DNA from: Gammaproteobacteria bacterium
GTDB lineage: Bacteria; Pseudomonadota; Gammaproteobacteria; Pseudomonadales; Halieaceae
DNA: 64,000 bases
Assembly: GCA_024742415.1 (NCBI GenBank)
Contig: JANSYN010000002.1
Span: 248,001-312,000 of the forward strand
Direction: 5' to 3'
The notes beneath the pieces are model-generated. The model saw only the letters and a list, made by a program, of their open reading frames with translations, was not told the origin of the DNA and ran no database searches. Position 1 is the first letter of the stretch. The number at the start of each line of letters is the position of its first letter. The position numbers were made by a program, and so were the translations under genes. Below, piece by piece: positions 8,943-19,040 of this stretch.

Positions 8943-10010
8943 ATGTCTTACCGCGTAATCACCTGGGGAACCGGCAATGTTGGTGCATTTACAGTGCGCG
9001 CCGTGCTCAATCATCCCGAGCTGGAGCTGATCGGCCACATTGTCAGCTCGCCAGACAAGGCCGGCAAGGACGTCGCCGAGCTGGCTGAACTGGGTGGTGC
9101 GACGGGTGTTATCGCCACCGACGACATAGATGCTGCACTGGCGCTGGCGCCCGACTGCGTTGTCTACACCGCGCACTCTGAAACCCGCATGCTTGAGGCT
9201 GCACAGGACCAGGCCCGATGCCTGCGCGCCGGTATCAATGTGGTTTCCAGCTCACTGTTTATGCTGCAGTACCCGGACAATCCCGGCATAGCGTTTATTG
9301 CAGACCCGGTAAGAGCAGCCTGTAATGAAGGCAATACGACGTGCTTCAACAATGGTATCGACCCCGGCTTCGCCAACGACACCATGCCACTGACCTTCAC
9401 CGGGTTGTGCGAACACTGGAGCAGCGTGCGCATGCGCGAGATCGTCAATTACTCGACTTACGAGCAGGAGCACACCATTCGTGAGGTCATGGGCTTTGGC
9501 TATCCTCTGGACCACGATTGCATGCTGTTCCAGGAAGGCATGCTATCGCTGGGCTGGGGCGGTTCTGTCTGGTCTGTTGCGGCGGGCCTGGGGGTCACGC
9601 TCGAGCGAGTCTACGAGGTGCACGAGCGCCTGCCACTGGCCGAGGATGTGAGCAACGCGATGGGTACCTTCAAGGCGGGCACCACCGGCGCCATGCGTTT
9701 TGAAGTGCGCGGTGTGGTCGATGGCCGCGATGCCATCGTGCTCGAACATGTCACGCGCATTACCGACGACATTGCACCGGACTGGCCACAGGGGAAGGGT
9801 TATCGCGTAATCATTGAAGGTGAGCCGCGCATGGAAATCGCCATGGACATGGAAGACAGCAACGGCGATCACGCCGTGGGCGGCGTCATCCAGACCGCAA
9901 CCGCAATCGTCAATGCCATTCCCGCTGTGGTGGAACACGCACCGGGCCTGGTCGCCGCGCTGGATCTACCGAAGATTACCGGCAAGGGGCTCTACCGGCC
10001 GGTGGACTAG
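8943..10010 (+). CDS. Dihydrodipicolinate reductase-like / diaminopentanoate dehydrogenase-like NAD(P)-binding protein
   Basis: N-terminal Rossmann WGTGNVGAFTVRAVLNHPELEL. SD AAGGAG upstream. Starts 3 nt after the stop of the preceding ORF. Confidence 0.75.
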   Translation: MSYRVITWGTGNVGAFTVRAVLNHPELELIGHIVSSPDKAGKDVAELAELGGATGVIATDDIDAALALAPDCVVYTAHSETRMLEAAQDQARCLRAGINVVSSSLFMLQYPDNPGIAFIADPVRAACNEGNTTCFNNGIDPGFANDTMPLTFTGLCEHWSSVRMREIVNYSTYEQEHTIREVMGFGYPLDHDCMLFQEGMLSLGWGGSVWSVAAGLGVTLERVYEVHERLPLAEDVSNAMGTFKAGTTGAMRFEVRGVVDGRDAIVLEHVTRITDDIAPDWPQGKGYRVIIEGEPRMEIAMDMEDSNGDHAVGGVIQTATAIVNAIPAVVEHAPGLVAALDLPKITGKGLYRPVD

Positions 10011-10072
10011 CCGCGCCACGGGTACCTTGGCCAGCCCCTGCTGGCCGCCTCTGCCCGCGCGACCATCGCTTG

Positions 10073-10561
10073 TTACGCGTGGCCAAGCAGCCATGCCAGA
10101 CACAACCCTGCCGATGCCACTGTGGTCAGCGTAGCGCGCAGGCTGCGATAATAAACAGGTTGGCGCACAAACATCACGTGCCGCCGCTCTATCACCACGA
10201 TGATCCCCAGTAGCGCTGCAAGCAACAGCAGCGCGTGCTGTGCGCCCAGCGCGAACCAGCCAGTAAACGCCACCACGACCAGAAAATTACTGACCACCAG
10301 TATTCGCGGATATCTGCGGATCAGCGCCAGGCCCCACCAACTGCCCAAAAGAAAACTGACGATACACAGCGCATAGACACCCAGCCCCTGCGAATACCTG
10401 TCAGCACGCGATGCGTCCACGGCAATGAGTGCAGGGCCCAGCAGAAAAGGCAACAGCCCCGCCCTGCCCAGCCACCGGGCGGTGCGCCCGAACCCCGACG
10501 AGTGGTCCCTGTCACGCATGAAGGCGAGCCCTGCGCACGACAGCCGACTTGCTGCCTGCAA
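10073..10561 (-). CDS. DUF3429-like small integral membrane protein
   Basis: Several hydrophobic helices (LPFLLGPAL..., CIVSFLLGSWWGLALIRR) in DUF3429-like arrangement. Confidence 0.55.
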   Translation of the reverse strand: MQAASRLSCAGLAFMRDRDHSSGFGRTARWLGRAGLLPFLLGPALIAVDASRADRYSQGLGVYALCIVSFLLGSWWGLALIRRYPRILVVSNFLVVVAFTGWFALGAQHALLLLAALLGIIVVIERRHVMFVRQPVYYRSLRATLTTVASAGLCLAWLLGHA

Positions 10562-10582
10562 TAGCCATCGCCGCGCGCTGCA

Positions 10583-11359
10583 TCAGAAGCGATAATCCGC
10601 CGAGAATACCAACGAATTGAACCAGGCAAAGCTGTAGACATCGTCAGTATCTGCGCCACCTTCCAGGGTGCGATAGCCCACGCCAACGCGCCACTGCTCA
10701 TCCACTGCATAGTTCAATCGGATGCCGAGATCGATCGCGCGACCGGGGCCGCCCGCCAGGCCGTCCAGATCTGCCGCGAGCGACCAGCGATCATCGAAGC
10801 GGTATTCGCCGGCCAGGTACAGTAATGGCACCAGCCCAAGGTCGTCATCGCTGCTGGTCACGTCGCCCTGGGTGAGTTTGATCTCGGCATCGCGTACCTT
10901 CAGGGTAGCGCCTATCCAGAAGTCCCACTGTTCCCGGGCGAACCAGTGGTAGCGATAACCCAAACGCCAGGAGTTAAACCTGTACTCGGCCTTGACCTGG
11001 TCATCCGGATTGAAGGTGCCGCCGGCGAAACGGGTTTCCTCTTCCAACTGGCCGTTTTCGCTGTAGGACAGCGGCGCCAGCAAGAAGCGCAGCCCGTGTT
11101 TGTCGTTGATGTTCCAGGTGCCTTCAACACGCACCGCAGCCCAGGGGCCAGAGCCGGCCACGTCAGCCAGTGAGAACTTTGTGCCCTGCTCATCGTTGGG
11201 AATCTGCACATCGTTTTTTTCCTGCCAGGTTGCACCCAGCTCGAGGTGCAGGTTAAACGGCTGGTCGGAGGGTGCAGCGTTGGCGACGGCCACGCAGGTT
11301 ACCGCCGCCACAGGCACGGCCCTGACAAGGGTGGCAAGCAGGGAAAATAGGTAAGGCAT
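10583..11359 (-). CDS. Predicted outer membrane beta-barrel protein
   Basis: N-terminal signal peptide, alternating aromatic strands, terminal FNSLVFSADYRF. Confidence 0.6.
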   Translation of the reverse strand: MPYLFSLLATLVRAVPVAAVTCVAVANAAPSDQPFNLHLELGATWQEKNDVQIPNDEQGTKFSLADVAGSGPWAAVRVEGTWNINDKHGLRFLLAPLSYSENGQLEEETRFAGGTFNPDDQVKAEYRFNSWRLGYRYHWFAREQWDFWIGATLKVRDAEIKLTQGDVTSSDDDLGLVPLLYLAGEYRFDDRWSLAADLDGLAGGPGRAIDLGIRLNYAVDEQWRVGVGYRTLEGGADTDDVYSFAWFNSLVFSADYRF

Positions 11360-11470
11360 GGTGTATTCCTTGGTCTACAGTTCGTTCGGCTGTGCGGTGC
11401 TGGCTCTTTGCCAGGAGCGCGTCATGCGACGGCGTCGTCAGGGCGCATCGAAAGAGCGCATCGTGCGTCC

Positions 11471-11509
11471 GCGTCGTCAGACCGCGTCGTCAGACCGCGT
11501 TATCACACC
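11471..11509. repeat. 13-bp tandem repeat GCGTCGTCAGACC (about 3 copies)
   Basis: Units at 11471-11483 and 11484-11496 identical, 11497-11509 degenerate; related partial copy near 11432. Confidence 0.7.
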
Positions 11510-11646
11510 ATGTCGTAAAAACACGTCGCTATCCCGCATTGATCGGACCGCGGGAAATACGAGGCTACAGCTCACGTGGATGATGCAAAAGTACATATTC
11601 ACGATTAACGCAGGAACGACACCGCCTTGCACAACTTCTCGACCAA

Positions 11647-11718
11647 GTCCCAAACAACGTCCCAAACAACGTCCCGAACAACGTCCCGAACAACGGCTTG
11701 AGCAACGGCTTGAAAAAC
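11647..11718. repeat. 12-bp tandem repeat, six units (GTCCCRAACAAC then GGCTTGARMAAC)
   Basis: GTCCCAAACAAC x2, GTCCCGAACAAC x2, GGCTTGAGCAAC, GGCTTGAAAAAC. Confidence 0.9.
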
Positions 11719-11733
11719 GCGGTGCCGGCACGC

Positions 11734-14700
11734 TCACGGCGGCGGGTCGGCTTGCAGTTGTCCTGGCCGGTGGCGCGACAGGCGCCGCATAATATCCTGG
11801 CCAATAAAGTACATTGCCGGCACCAGCAGCAGCGTGACGAACGTCGCAAAGAGCACCCCGAAGGCAACCGAAATCGCCATGGGCTTCACAAACTGTGCCT
11901 GGATAGATGACTCCAACTGGATCGGCAGCAGGCCCATGAAGGTTGTCACTGACGTCAATACTACCGGCCTGAAACGCCGCACGCCGCCCTCGATAACGGC
12001 TGCCCGCCAGTCAGTACCCGCCTCGCGTCGCCGATTGGTAATCTCGTCGACCAGCACCAGGCTGTCGTTTACGACAATACCGGTAAGGCCAATAATCCCC
12101 ACCGCCGACAATATGCTCACGCTGTTCCCCAGAATGAGATGCCCCAGGATTGCGCCGACAATGCCAAAGGGAATGGCCATCATAATGACCAGGGGCAGAC
12201 CGTAACTGCGCAACGGTACTGCCAGCGCAGCGTAGATCATAATCAGGATGGCGATAAAGCCCAGCCCTAACGAGGCCGTCGCTTCGGCCTGCTCCCGTGC
12301 CTCGCCGCCCAGGCGCGGTTCGACGTCAGGATAACGCGGTAAGATCTCGGGCAGCAGTTCATCGACGATCGCGGCGTTGACAACACCGGGTTCCACGCGG
12401 GCCTTGTCGACGTCTGCCTGTACGTTGACTACTCGCTGGCGATTCAAGCGGTTGATAACACTCACGCCTGTTCTTTCAATCGCTTCGCCAACAACCTCAA
12501 AGGGCACCTTGCCGTGACCGGGCACATCGATCCACATATCGCGCAGCGACTCCTGGCTGACCCTGCTGGCCTGCGGGAAACGCACATAGACCCGCACCTC
12601 ATTGCGTCCACGCTGGATGCGCTGAACTTCTGCACCAAAAAACGCCTGGCGCACCTGTCGTGCCAGCTCGACCTGGCCCAGTCCAAGAGCATCGCCCTGG
12701 GGCGTCACGCGAATATCCAGTTCGGGGCCGCCCGCATCAAAGGTGTCGCGGATGTCGGTAACCCCCTCAAACTGCAGCAGCGCCTGCTTCAGTTCGCTGG
12801 CTGCGCCGCGCAGTTGCTGCAGGTCAGCTCCCACCAGTTCGGTATCAACGGGCGATGCCGACGGCCCGGAGTTTGCGTCAAAGGTGATGGATTGAATGCC
12901 GCTGAGTTCACCCAGTGCCTCGCGCATCCATATCGCCAACTCCACCGAGGTCTGCTCGCGCTCGGTGCTGGGTAGCAGCTCAACGATAACCTGCGCCTCG
13001 GTGTCATCGGTGGACACCGACATCAATTCAAGGATAACGGAGTAGTCGTTGCCGGTTTCCCTGCGGAAACGCTCGTCCATCGACTTTGCCGCCTGCTCGA
13101 TGAGCAACGCATAGTTGTGGGTCTTTTGCCACGCCGTGCCCTGGGGCATTTTCAAATCAACGGCAATCTGGTCGGCCGGCACATTGGGGAAGAACACAAA
13201 GCGCACCAGGCCACTGGGAATGAGGGCAATGCTGACCATCAGGATACCCAGGAAAATTGCGAGCGTGACGTAGCGAAACTCCACCGCCATTTGCAGGATG
13301 CGCCGGTACGGGCCTTCGGCAAAACTCACCATACTGGCAGAACAGCCTTGCTGCAGGCGATGCAGACGCTGCCACAGGTTACGTGGGGGCGCTGACTGGT
13401 CAACAATACGAATATGCCGCAAGTGCGCGGGCAATATGAGTTTGGTTTCCAGTAGTGAGAACAGCAGGCTTAGCACCACAATCGGCACGATAACACTGAG
13501 AATTCTCCCTACCCCGTCTTCCAGGCGGGCCGCCGGCAGAAACGCAATCATGGATGTCAGGGCGCCGAACACTGTTGCCATGGCCACGCGCCGCACGCCG
13601 CGAACGATGCTGTCTATACCTTTCTTCTCACGCTCCAACTGCGCATAGGCGCTCTCCGCAGTGACAATACCGTCATCCACCAGCATGCCCAGTACGAGAA
13701 TAAATCCGAATACCGAAATCACGTTGATAGATACGGGCAAACCCAGCAGGTCGATAGCCAGCAGCGTTCCAAGAAACGAAAACGGCACCCCCAGGATGAC
13801 CCAGAAAGCCAGGGACAAATTCAGAAAAAGCGCCAGCGTCAGCAACACCAGCACTGCGCCCTGTGCCGCGCTCTTGAGCATCAGGTTGATACGGCCGTGC
13901 AGTATCACGCTGCGGTCTGACCACGCCGTGAGCTCGACACCCGGCGGTAGCTCTACACTTTTGCGCTGGGCAAATTCGCGCAGTTGCTCCGTCATGGCCA
14001 ACACGTCCTGGTCACCCACGCGGTCTACTTCCAGGGTAATACTGGAACGACCATTCAGCCTGCTCAGTACGGGCTGGTCCTCAAAGCCGTCTCTTACAGT
14101 AGCGATATCCCCCAGCCGCAGGCGCGTGCCATCCGACCGCGAGATCAGCGTCAGCTGTGCATACTCCTGGCTGGTGTAGGCCTGCCCTACGGAGCGCAGG
14201 GTGATCGACCCGGCATCGGTGCGCAGCTTGCCACCGGGCAGGTCACTGGAGCGCAGGCGCACGGCCGCCACCACATCATCAAAACTCAGGCCATAGCGGC
14301 GCAGGGCCTGGTCGCTGACCTCGATGGAAATTTCATACTCCCTGCCGCCCGCCAGATCGACCTGGGTGATACCTGGGAGCAAGAGCACCTCATCGCGTAT
14401 GTCTTCAGCCAGCTCCTTGAGTTGAAACTCGTCAAGATCGCCATACAGCGTCAGGCGCATAGCGCGCGTACGACTGAAAATTTCCTCCACCACGGGCGCC
14501 TCGGCATCCGCAGGAAATGACGCAATGCCGTCCACCCGCACCTTGACCTGACTCAGCGCCTTGGTCATTGGCGTGTCCAGGTCCAACTCGACCGTTACCA
14601 CCCCTACACCCTCACGGGCCACCGAGCGAATTTCGCTGACGCCGGGAATGTCCTGCACCGCTTCTTCAATTTTCAGGATGATGCCCTGCTCTACCTCTTC

Positions 14701-14886
14701 GGGAGAACTGCCCGGGTAAGGCACGGTAATGGTCAACAGTCGCGAGGGAAAAGTTGGAAACACTTCCTTGGTGATGTTACCCAGGGACGCAAGCCCGCCG
14801 ACCATGATAATGAGCATGAGCAAATTGGCGGCAACAGGGTTCCCAGCCCACCAGGCGATAAGGCCACGTTCCTGCATGGACGCCAT
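11734..14886 (-). CDS. RND efflux transporter permease (AcrB/AcrD/AcrF family)
   Basis: 1050 aa, MASMQERGLIAWWAGNPVAANLLMLIIMVGGL, typical TM and GxxxDD... architecture. Confidence 0.93.
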   Translation of the reverse strand: MASMQERGLIAWWAGNPVAANLLMLIIMVGGLASLGNITKEVFPTFPSRLLTITVPYPGSSPEEVEQGIILKIEEAVQDIPGVSEIRSVAREGVGVVTVELDLDTPMTKALSQVKVRVDGIASFPADAEAPVVEEIFSRTRAMRLTLYGDLDEFQLKELAEDIRDEVLLLPGITQVDLAGGREYEISIEVSDQALRRYGLSFDDVVAAVRLRSSDLPGGKLRTDAGSITLRSVGQAYTSQEYAQLTLISRSDGTRLRLGDIATVRDGFEDQPVLSRLNGRSSITLEVDRVGDQDVLAMTEQLREFAQRKSVELPPGVELTAWSDRSVILHGRINLMLKSAAQGAVLVLLTLALFLNLSLAFWVILGVPFSFLGTLLAIDLLGLPVSINVISVFGFILVLGMLVDDGIVTAESAYAQLEREKKGIDSIVRGVRRVAMATVFGALTSMIAFLPAARLEDGVGRILSVIVPIVVLSLLFSLLETKLILPAHLRHIRIVDQSAPPRNLWQRLHRLQQGCSASMVSFAEGPYRRILQMAVEFRYVTLAIFLGILMVSIALIPSGLVRFVFFPNVPADQIAVDLKMPQGTAWQKTHNYALLIEQAAKSMDERFRRETGNDYSVILELMSVSTDDTEAQVIVELLPSTEREQTSVELAIWMREALGELSGIQSITFDANSGPSASPVDTELVGADLQQLRGAASELKQALLQFEGVTDIRDTFDAGGPELDIRVTPQGDALGLGQVELARQVRQAFFGAEVQRIQRGRNEVRVYVRFPQASRVSQESLRDMWIDVPGHGKVPFEVVGEAIERTGVSVINRLNRQRVVNVQADVDKARVEPGVVNAAIVDELLPEILPRYPDVEPRLGGEAREQAEATASLGLGFIAILIMIYAALAVPLRSYGLPLVIMMAIPFGIVGAILGHLILGNSVSILSAVGIIGLTGIVVNDSLVLVDEITNRRREAGTDWRAAVIEGGVRRFRPVVLTSVTTFMGLLPIQLESSIQAQFVKPMAISVAFGVLFATFVTLLLVPAMYFIGQDIMRRLSRHRPGQLQADPPP

Positions 14887-15992
14887 CAGCCAGCCTTTAC
14901 TGTGACGGGCATGCCTTCAACCATCAGGTCAAGGCGCGACACCACCACCCGATCCCCTGCATTGAGCCCGGCAGACACAACGACCGTTGTGCCGTCGCTG
15001 CGCGCCACAGTCACCGCACGGCGCACAAGCTGATCGCCCTGCACCAGAAAGACGGTTTCGCCCCCGTGGAGGGCCGAGCGCGGCAGGCGCACGGCGTTCA
15101 TTACCGCGGTACCGGCGATCTCGGCTTCGACGAACTGGCCTATCGACAGCGCGCGTGTGTGCAACGACTGGTCATAAGGGCGCTCTACCTCGGCAAGCGC
15201 GTGGAACACGCGCGTCTGTTCGTCCACGCGCTTTTCAATGCGTACCAGTTGTGCCTGCCACTGGTACTGCTCGCGGCCGAAGGTCGCACCCAGGGTAACC
15301 GGATGCGCCAGGTCAGCGCCCTCTGGGGCGTCATCGATAAAAGGCAGGTCCGAGGCCAGTAACGGTAAACGTACCTGTACCTTCTCGGTACTGAGCAGCG
15401 TCATCACGGCGCTGCCGCCTTGCACGTATTGGCCATAATCCACACGCTTGGCATCGATAATCGCATCAAACGGTGCCACGATTTCGGTATTTCGCAGATC
15501 CACTTCCGCCTGGCGCAGCCTGTCCCGTGCCGCAGCCAGCGTCGCCTTTGCGTCGTTAACAGCGGCGCGCATCTCCAGCACCCGCACCTCGGCCAGCGAC
15601 AACTCGGCGCTGGCCACAGCGGCACGCGCCTCTGACAAAGCCACTTCATAGTCGATGGGATCAATGCGCAACAGGGGCTCGCCCTGCTGCACCTGGGCGC
15701 CCTGCTCAAAGGCCTCGGCAACCCAGACCACGCGCCCGGACACCTCCGACACCAGCTCAATGTTGTACTGTGGTGTGACCGTACCACGCGAGCGCAGGGT
15801 GATCGGCACCGGGCCGGGCTGCGCAGTCACGACGTCCACCACTGGCACCAGCGCAGCGCGCTCGCGGCGCGGCAGATCGCTGCGGCTGTTAACCATCAGC
15901 CACGCTACCGCCGCTGCGAACAGCAGCACGATGATGGGCAATCCGCCTTTTTTCAGGGCATTGTTCATGTCTGTCCCATGGGGGTTTAACAA
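14886..15992 (-). CDS. RND efflux periplasmic adaptor (membrane fusion protein)
   Basis: Lipoyl/hairpin domain pattern (SEVSGRVVWVAEAFEQGAQVQQGEPLLRIDP). TGATG overlap with the permease. Confidence 0.9.
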   Translation of the reverse strand: MLNPHGTDMNNALKKGGLPIIVLLFAAAVAWLMVNSRSDLPRRERAALVPVVDVVTAQPGPVPITLRSRGTVTPQYNIELVSEVSGRVVWVAEAFEQGAQVQQGEPLLRIDPIDYEVALSEARAAVASAELSLAEVRVLEMRAAVNDAKATLAAARDRLRQAEVDLRNTEIVAPFDAIIDAKRVDYGQYVQGGSAVMTLLSTEKVQVRLPLLASDLPFIDDAPEGADLAHPVTLGATFGREQYQWQAQLVRIEKRVDEQTRVFHALAEVERPYDQSLHTRALSIGQFVEAEIAGTAVMNAVRLPRSALHGGETVFLVQGDQLVRRAVTVARSDGTTVVVSAGLNAGDRVVVSRLDLMVEGMPVTVKAG

Positions 15993-16279
15993 AGAAGCGC
16001 GTGCAGGGTGGCCCGGGCTTTCGCTGGAACGCTGCCGCCACGCGACGCAGCGCAGGATACCCGATATGCCCGGGTACGACTATTGGATGAACGCGGCGAA
16101 TGTCGCATGCCTGTTGCACTGTAACAGCCCGCGCATACTAACGTTTACGTGGCGGACCCGGTGCCGGATCAACTGCCTCCTGTGCACCGCGAAGGCACTT
16201 CTGCAAGCCGCTGTCGCCCGAGTGCGACGGGTGCGCTACACTGCCAGCCACCGACACTCCTGCTACGGCCGGATCACCC

Positions 16280-17614
16280 ATGAGCGATAGCGCCACACCG
16301 CAGTTGCATCCGATCAAGCTGGGCCCTTTGGAAACCCTGCGCCTGATTCGCAAAAGCTACCGGGATCCACTGGGACATGCCCAGGAACTGCACGCGCGTT
16401 TCGGCAACGCGGTAATGCAAAAAGTGGGACGCTACACCTTCGTCAATCTTTACGGCGCGGACGCGCACCGCCTTGCACTGGTCAATGAGGGCCAGGTATT
16501 TTCGAACAAGCAGGCCTGGGACTTGATTATCGGCCGCATTTTCCCCAACGGACTCATGCTCAGGGATGGCGACGACCACCGCTATCACCGACGACTCATG
16601 CAAGCTGGCTTCAAAAGCCCGGCCATGCAGCGCTATATGCTGGCGATGGAACCGCAGGTGCGCGCAGCGGTCGGCCAATGGCCGGTAGATACCGGCAAGC
16701 CACTGCTGGCCTACCCGACGTTCAAGGCAATGACCCTGGATCTGGCGGCATCGATTTTCCTGGGCATGGAACTTGGCGAGGAGGCCACGCGCATCAACGC
16801 AGCCTTCGAGACAGCCGTTGCCGCGTCAATGCCGAAAATACCGCTGGCGATTCCCGGTACATTGCTGTGGCGCGGCATACGCGCGCGCAAGTACATGGTC
16901 GACTATTTTCGCCAGCTGCTCCCTGCAAAACGCGGTGCCGATGGCACCGATATGTTTTCACTGCTGTGCAACGCTACCGACGAAGAGGGCAACCGTTACA
17001 CCGACCAGGAAGTAATCGACCACATGATTTTCCTCATGATGGCCGCGCACGATACCACCACCAGCACGCTCACCAGCATGACCTATGCGCTGGCGCGCCA
17101 CCCGCAGTGGCAGCAACGCCTGTACGACGAAATCGCCTCACTGGGCGGCGAGCACCTGCGCTATGCAGACCTCGAACGCATGGAGATGACAGAATGGGTG
17201 ATGAAAGAGGCGTTGCGCATGTATCCACCGCTCTCGACGCTACCCAAGTACAGCACTACCGCCTTTGAGTTCGAAGGACAAACAATCCCCGCAGGCGCGA
17301 TGGTTGCCACTTATCCCATCCATACGCACTACATGCCGCAGTACTGGTCAGACCCCACCACCTTTGACCCGGAGCGTTTCAGCCAGGCCCGCGCCGAGCA
17401 CAAGAACCATGCCTACTGCTGGGTGCCTTTCAGCGGGGGCGCTCACATGTGCATCGGGTTGCACTTTGCCATCATGCAAATCAAGCTGGTGATGTTCGAG
17501 ATGCTGCGCAGCTATCGCTGGTCTGTGCCGAAGGGCTACGCGATGCCGGTGCAGCAGTCACCGATTTCAAAGCCGCGGGATGACCTGCCCGTGTACCTTG
17601 AGGCACGTCGCTAA
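16280..17614 (+). CDS. Cytochrome P450 (eukaryote-like type)
   Basis: I-helix AAHDTTTS, EALRMYPP, heme loop PFSGGAHMCIGLHFA. Confidence 0.93.
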   Translation: MSDSATPQLHPIKLGPLETLRLIRKSYRDPLGHAQELHARFGNAVMQKVGRYTFVNLYGADAHRLALVNEGQVFSNKQAWDLIIGRIFPNGLMLRDGDDHRYHRRLMQAGFKSPAMQRYMLAMEPQVRAAVGQWPVDTGKPLLAYPTFKAMTLDLAASIFLGMELGEEATRINAAFETAVAASMPKIPLAIPGTLLWRGIRARKYMVDYFRQLLPAKRGADGTDMFSLLCNATDEEGNRYTDQEVIDHMIFLMMAAHDTTTSTLTSMTYALARHPQWQQRLYDEIASLGGEHLRYADLERMEMTEWVMKEALRMYPPLSTLPKYSTTAFEFEGQTIPAGAMVATYPIHTHYMPQYWSDPTTFDPERFSQARAEHKNHAYCWVPFSGGAHMCIGLHFAIMQIKLVMFEMLRSYRWSVPKGYAMPVQQSPISKPRDDLPVYLEARR

Positions 17615-17712
17615 CCGCTGTTAAGCAAGCTCAGGCGCAGTGCCACAACCCAAAACACACGCCGCGCCCCGCCCTTGCGCTGCGCTCCAGACGCAGGCTG
17701 GCGTTAGGCGCA

Positions 17713-17892
17713 TCAGCCGCGTTCGCCGCTCTTGGCGCTTTCCAGTTGTGAACGCACCTGCTCTGCCTCGGCGGTCAACGTCGAGTACAGCCGGATATTG
17801 CCATCGCGTTGCGCCTGAAAGGCCTTGGCTACAAGGGCGTCGTGCTCCTTTTGCAGTTTCTTGGTGGGTGAGCTTTTAAACAATCCAAACAT
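17713..17892 (-). CDS. DUF6435-like small protein (MFGLFKSSPTKKLQKEHDALVAKAFQAQRDGNIRLYSTLTAEAEQV)
   Basis: Characteristic MFGLFK..PTKKLQK N-terminus; internal ATG at 17892. Confidence 0.7.
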   Translation of the reverse strand: MFGLFKSSPTKKLQKEHDALVAKAFQAQRDGNIRLYSTLTAEAEQVRSQLESAKSGERG

Positions 17893-18128
17893 CGGCAGGG
17901 CCTCGAAGTGACACGCGAAATGACTGTACAGATATACGCGCATCGCCCACAGCAGGATCATCTAGCCGGTGCGCGGGCGTCGCAGCGGCCACTGCACCTG
18001 CGGCGACGGTAGTAGTTGTGCGCCTCGACTATAGCCGTGGCAGCCCCACTATGGCACAGTGCAGCCTTGGCCCCATGGGAGCCTGCAACGGGCCGCCTGC
18101 CACCCCTGTGCATACGTGAAGACACACA

Positions 18129-19004
18129 TTGAAACCACCTAAACGCCTTGTTCCCCTGCTCGATGACGGGATCATCGACGAGGTCATCCACCCCCTTATG
18201 AGCGGCAAGGAAGCCGATCTCTACGTGGTCCGCTGTGGCCGCACATTGCGCTGCGCGAAAATTTACAAGGAAGCGGCCAAACGCAGTTTCAAGAAAGCCG
18301 CGCAATACACCGAGGGCCGCAAGGTGCGCAACAGCCGCCGTGCGCGCGCCATGGAAAAGGGCTCACGCTTCGGTCGCAAGCAGATGGAAGAAACCTGGCA
18401 AAACGCAGAGGTCGATGCACTCTATCGGCTGGCCAGTGCCGGCGTGCGGGTGCCCCAGCCCTATGGATGCTTCGACGGCGTACTGCTGATGGAACTGATT
18501 ACCGATGACTCCGGCGACGTGGCGCCACGACTGAATGACGTCACCATGACTGCCGAGCAGGCCACTGAGGACCACACGCTCATCATGCACTACGTTATGC
18601 GCATGTTGTGTGCAGGCATCGTGCATGGCGATTTGTCGGAGTTTAATGTCCTGGTGAATGAAGACGGCCCGGTCATTATTGATTTGCCCCAGGCCGTTGA
18701 TGCGGCCGCCAACAACAACGCGCGCAGCATGCTGGAGCGCGATGTACAGAACATGACCGACTACTACGGCAGCTTTGCCCCGCCGTTACTCAATACCCAC
18801 TACGCGCAGGAAATCTGGGACTTGTTTGAGTCCGGCGATCTGCACCCGGACTACGTGCTCACCGGTGATTTCGAGCTGGACACCCATACCGCCGATACCG
18901 ATGCCGTGCTGCAGGAAATCAAGGCCGTGCTGGAGGAAGAGGCGCGCCGCCAGGAACGCCTCCGGGAAGCCGAGGAAGACGACAGCACACGCGATGGTAC
19001 CTGA
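18129..19004 (+). CDS. RIO-type serine/threonine protein kinase
   Basis: SGKEADLYVVRCG nucleotide-binding loop, HGDLSEFNVLV catalytic loop, VIIDLPQAV metal motif. Confidence 0.9.
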   Translation: MKPPKRLVPLLDDGIIDEVIHPLMSGKEADLYVVRCGRTLRCAKIYKEAAKRSFKKAAQYTEGRKVRNSRRARAMEKGSRFGRKQMEETWQNAEVDALYRLASAGVRVPQPYGCFDGVLLMELITDDSGDVAPRLNDVTMTAEQATEDHTLIMHYVMRMLCAGIVHGDLSEFNVLVNEDGPVIIDLPQAVDAAANNNARSMLERDVQNMTDYYGSFAPPLLNTHYAQEIWDLFESGDLHPDYVLTGDFELDTHTADTDAVLQEIKAVLEEEARRQERLREAEEDDSTRDGT

Positions 19005-19040
19005 CCCAACAGCATAACGCGGGTCGCAAGCAGCGCCGCA

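Noticed and set aside
10029-10046. GGCCAG-N6-CTGGCC hairpin between convergent genes as an intrinsic terminator
   Set aside because: Stem is plausible but no T-tract follows on either strand; not supported as a terminator.
11358-11792. 144-aa plus-strand ORF with PKQRPEQRLEQR repeats
   Set aside because: Driven by the 12-bp repeat and overlaps the RND permease end antisense; no SD and Arg-rich shadow-like composition.
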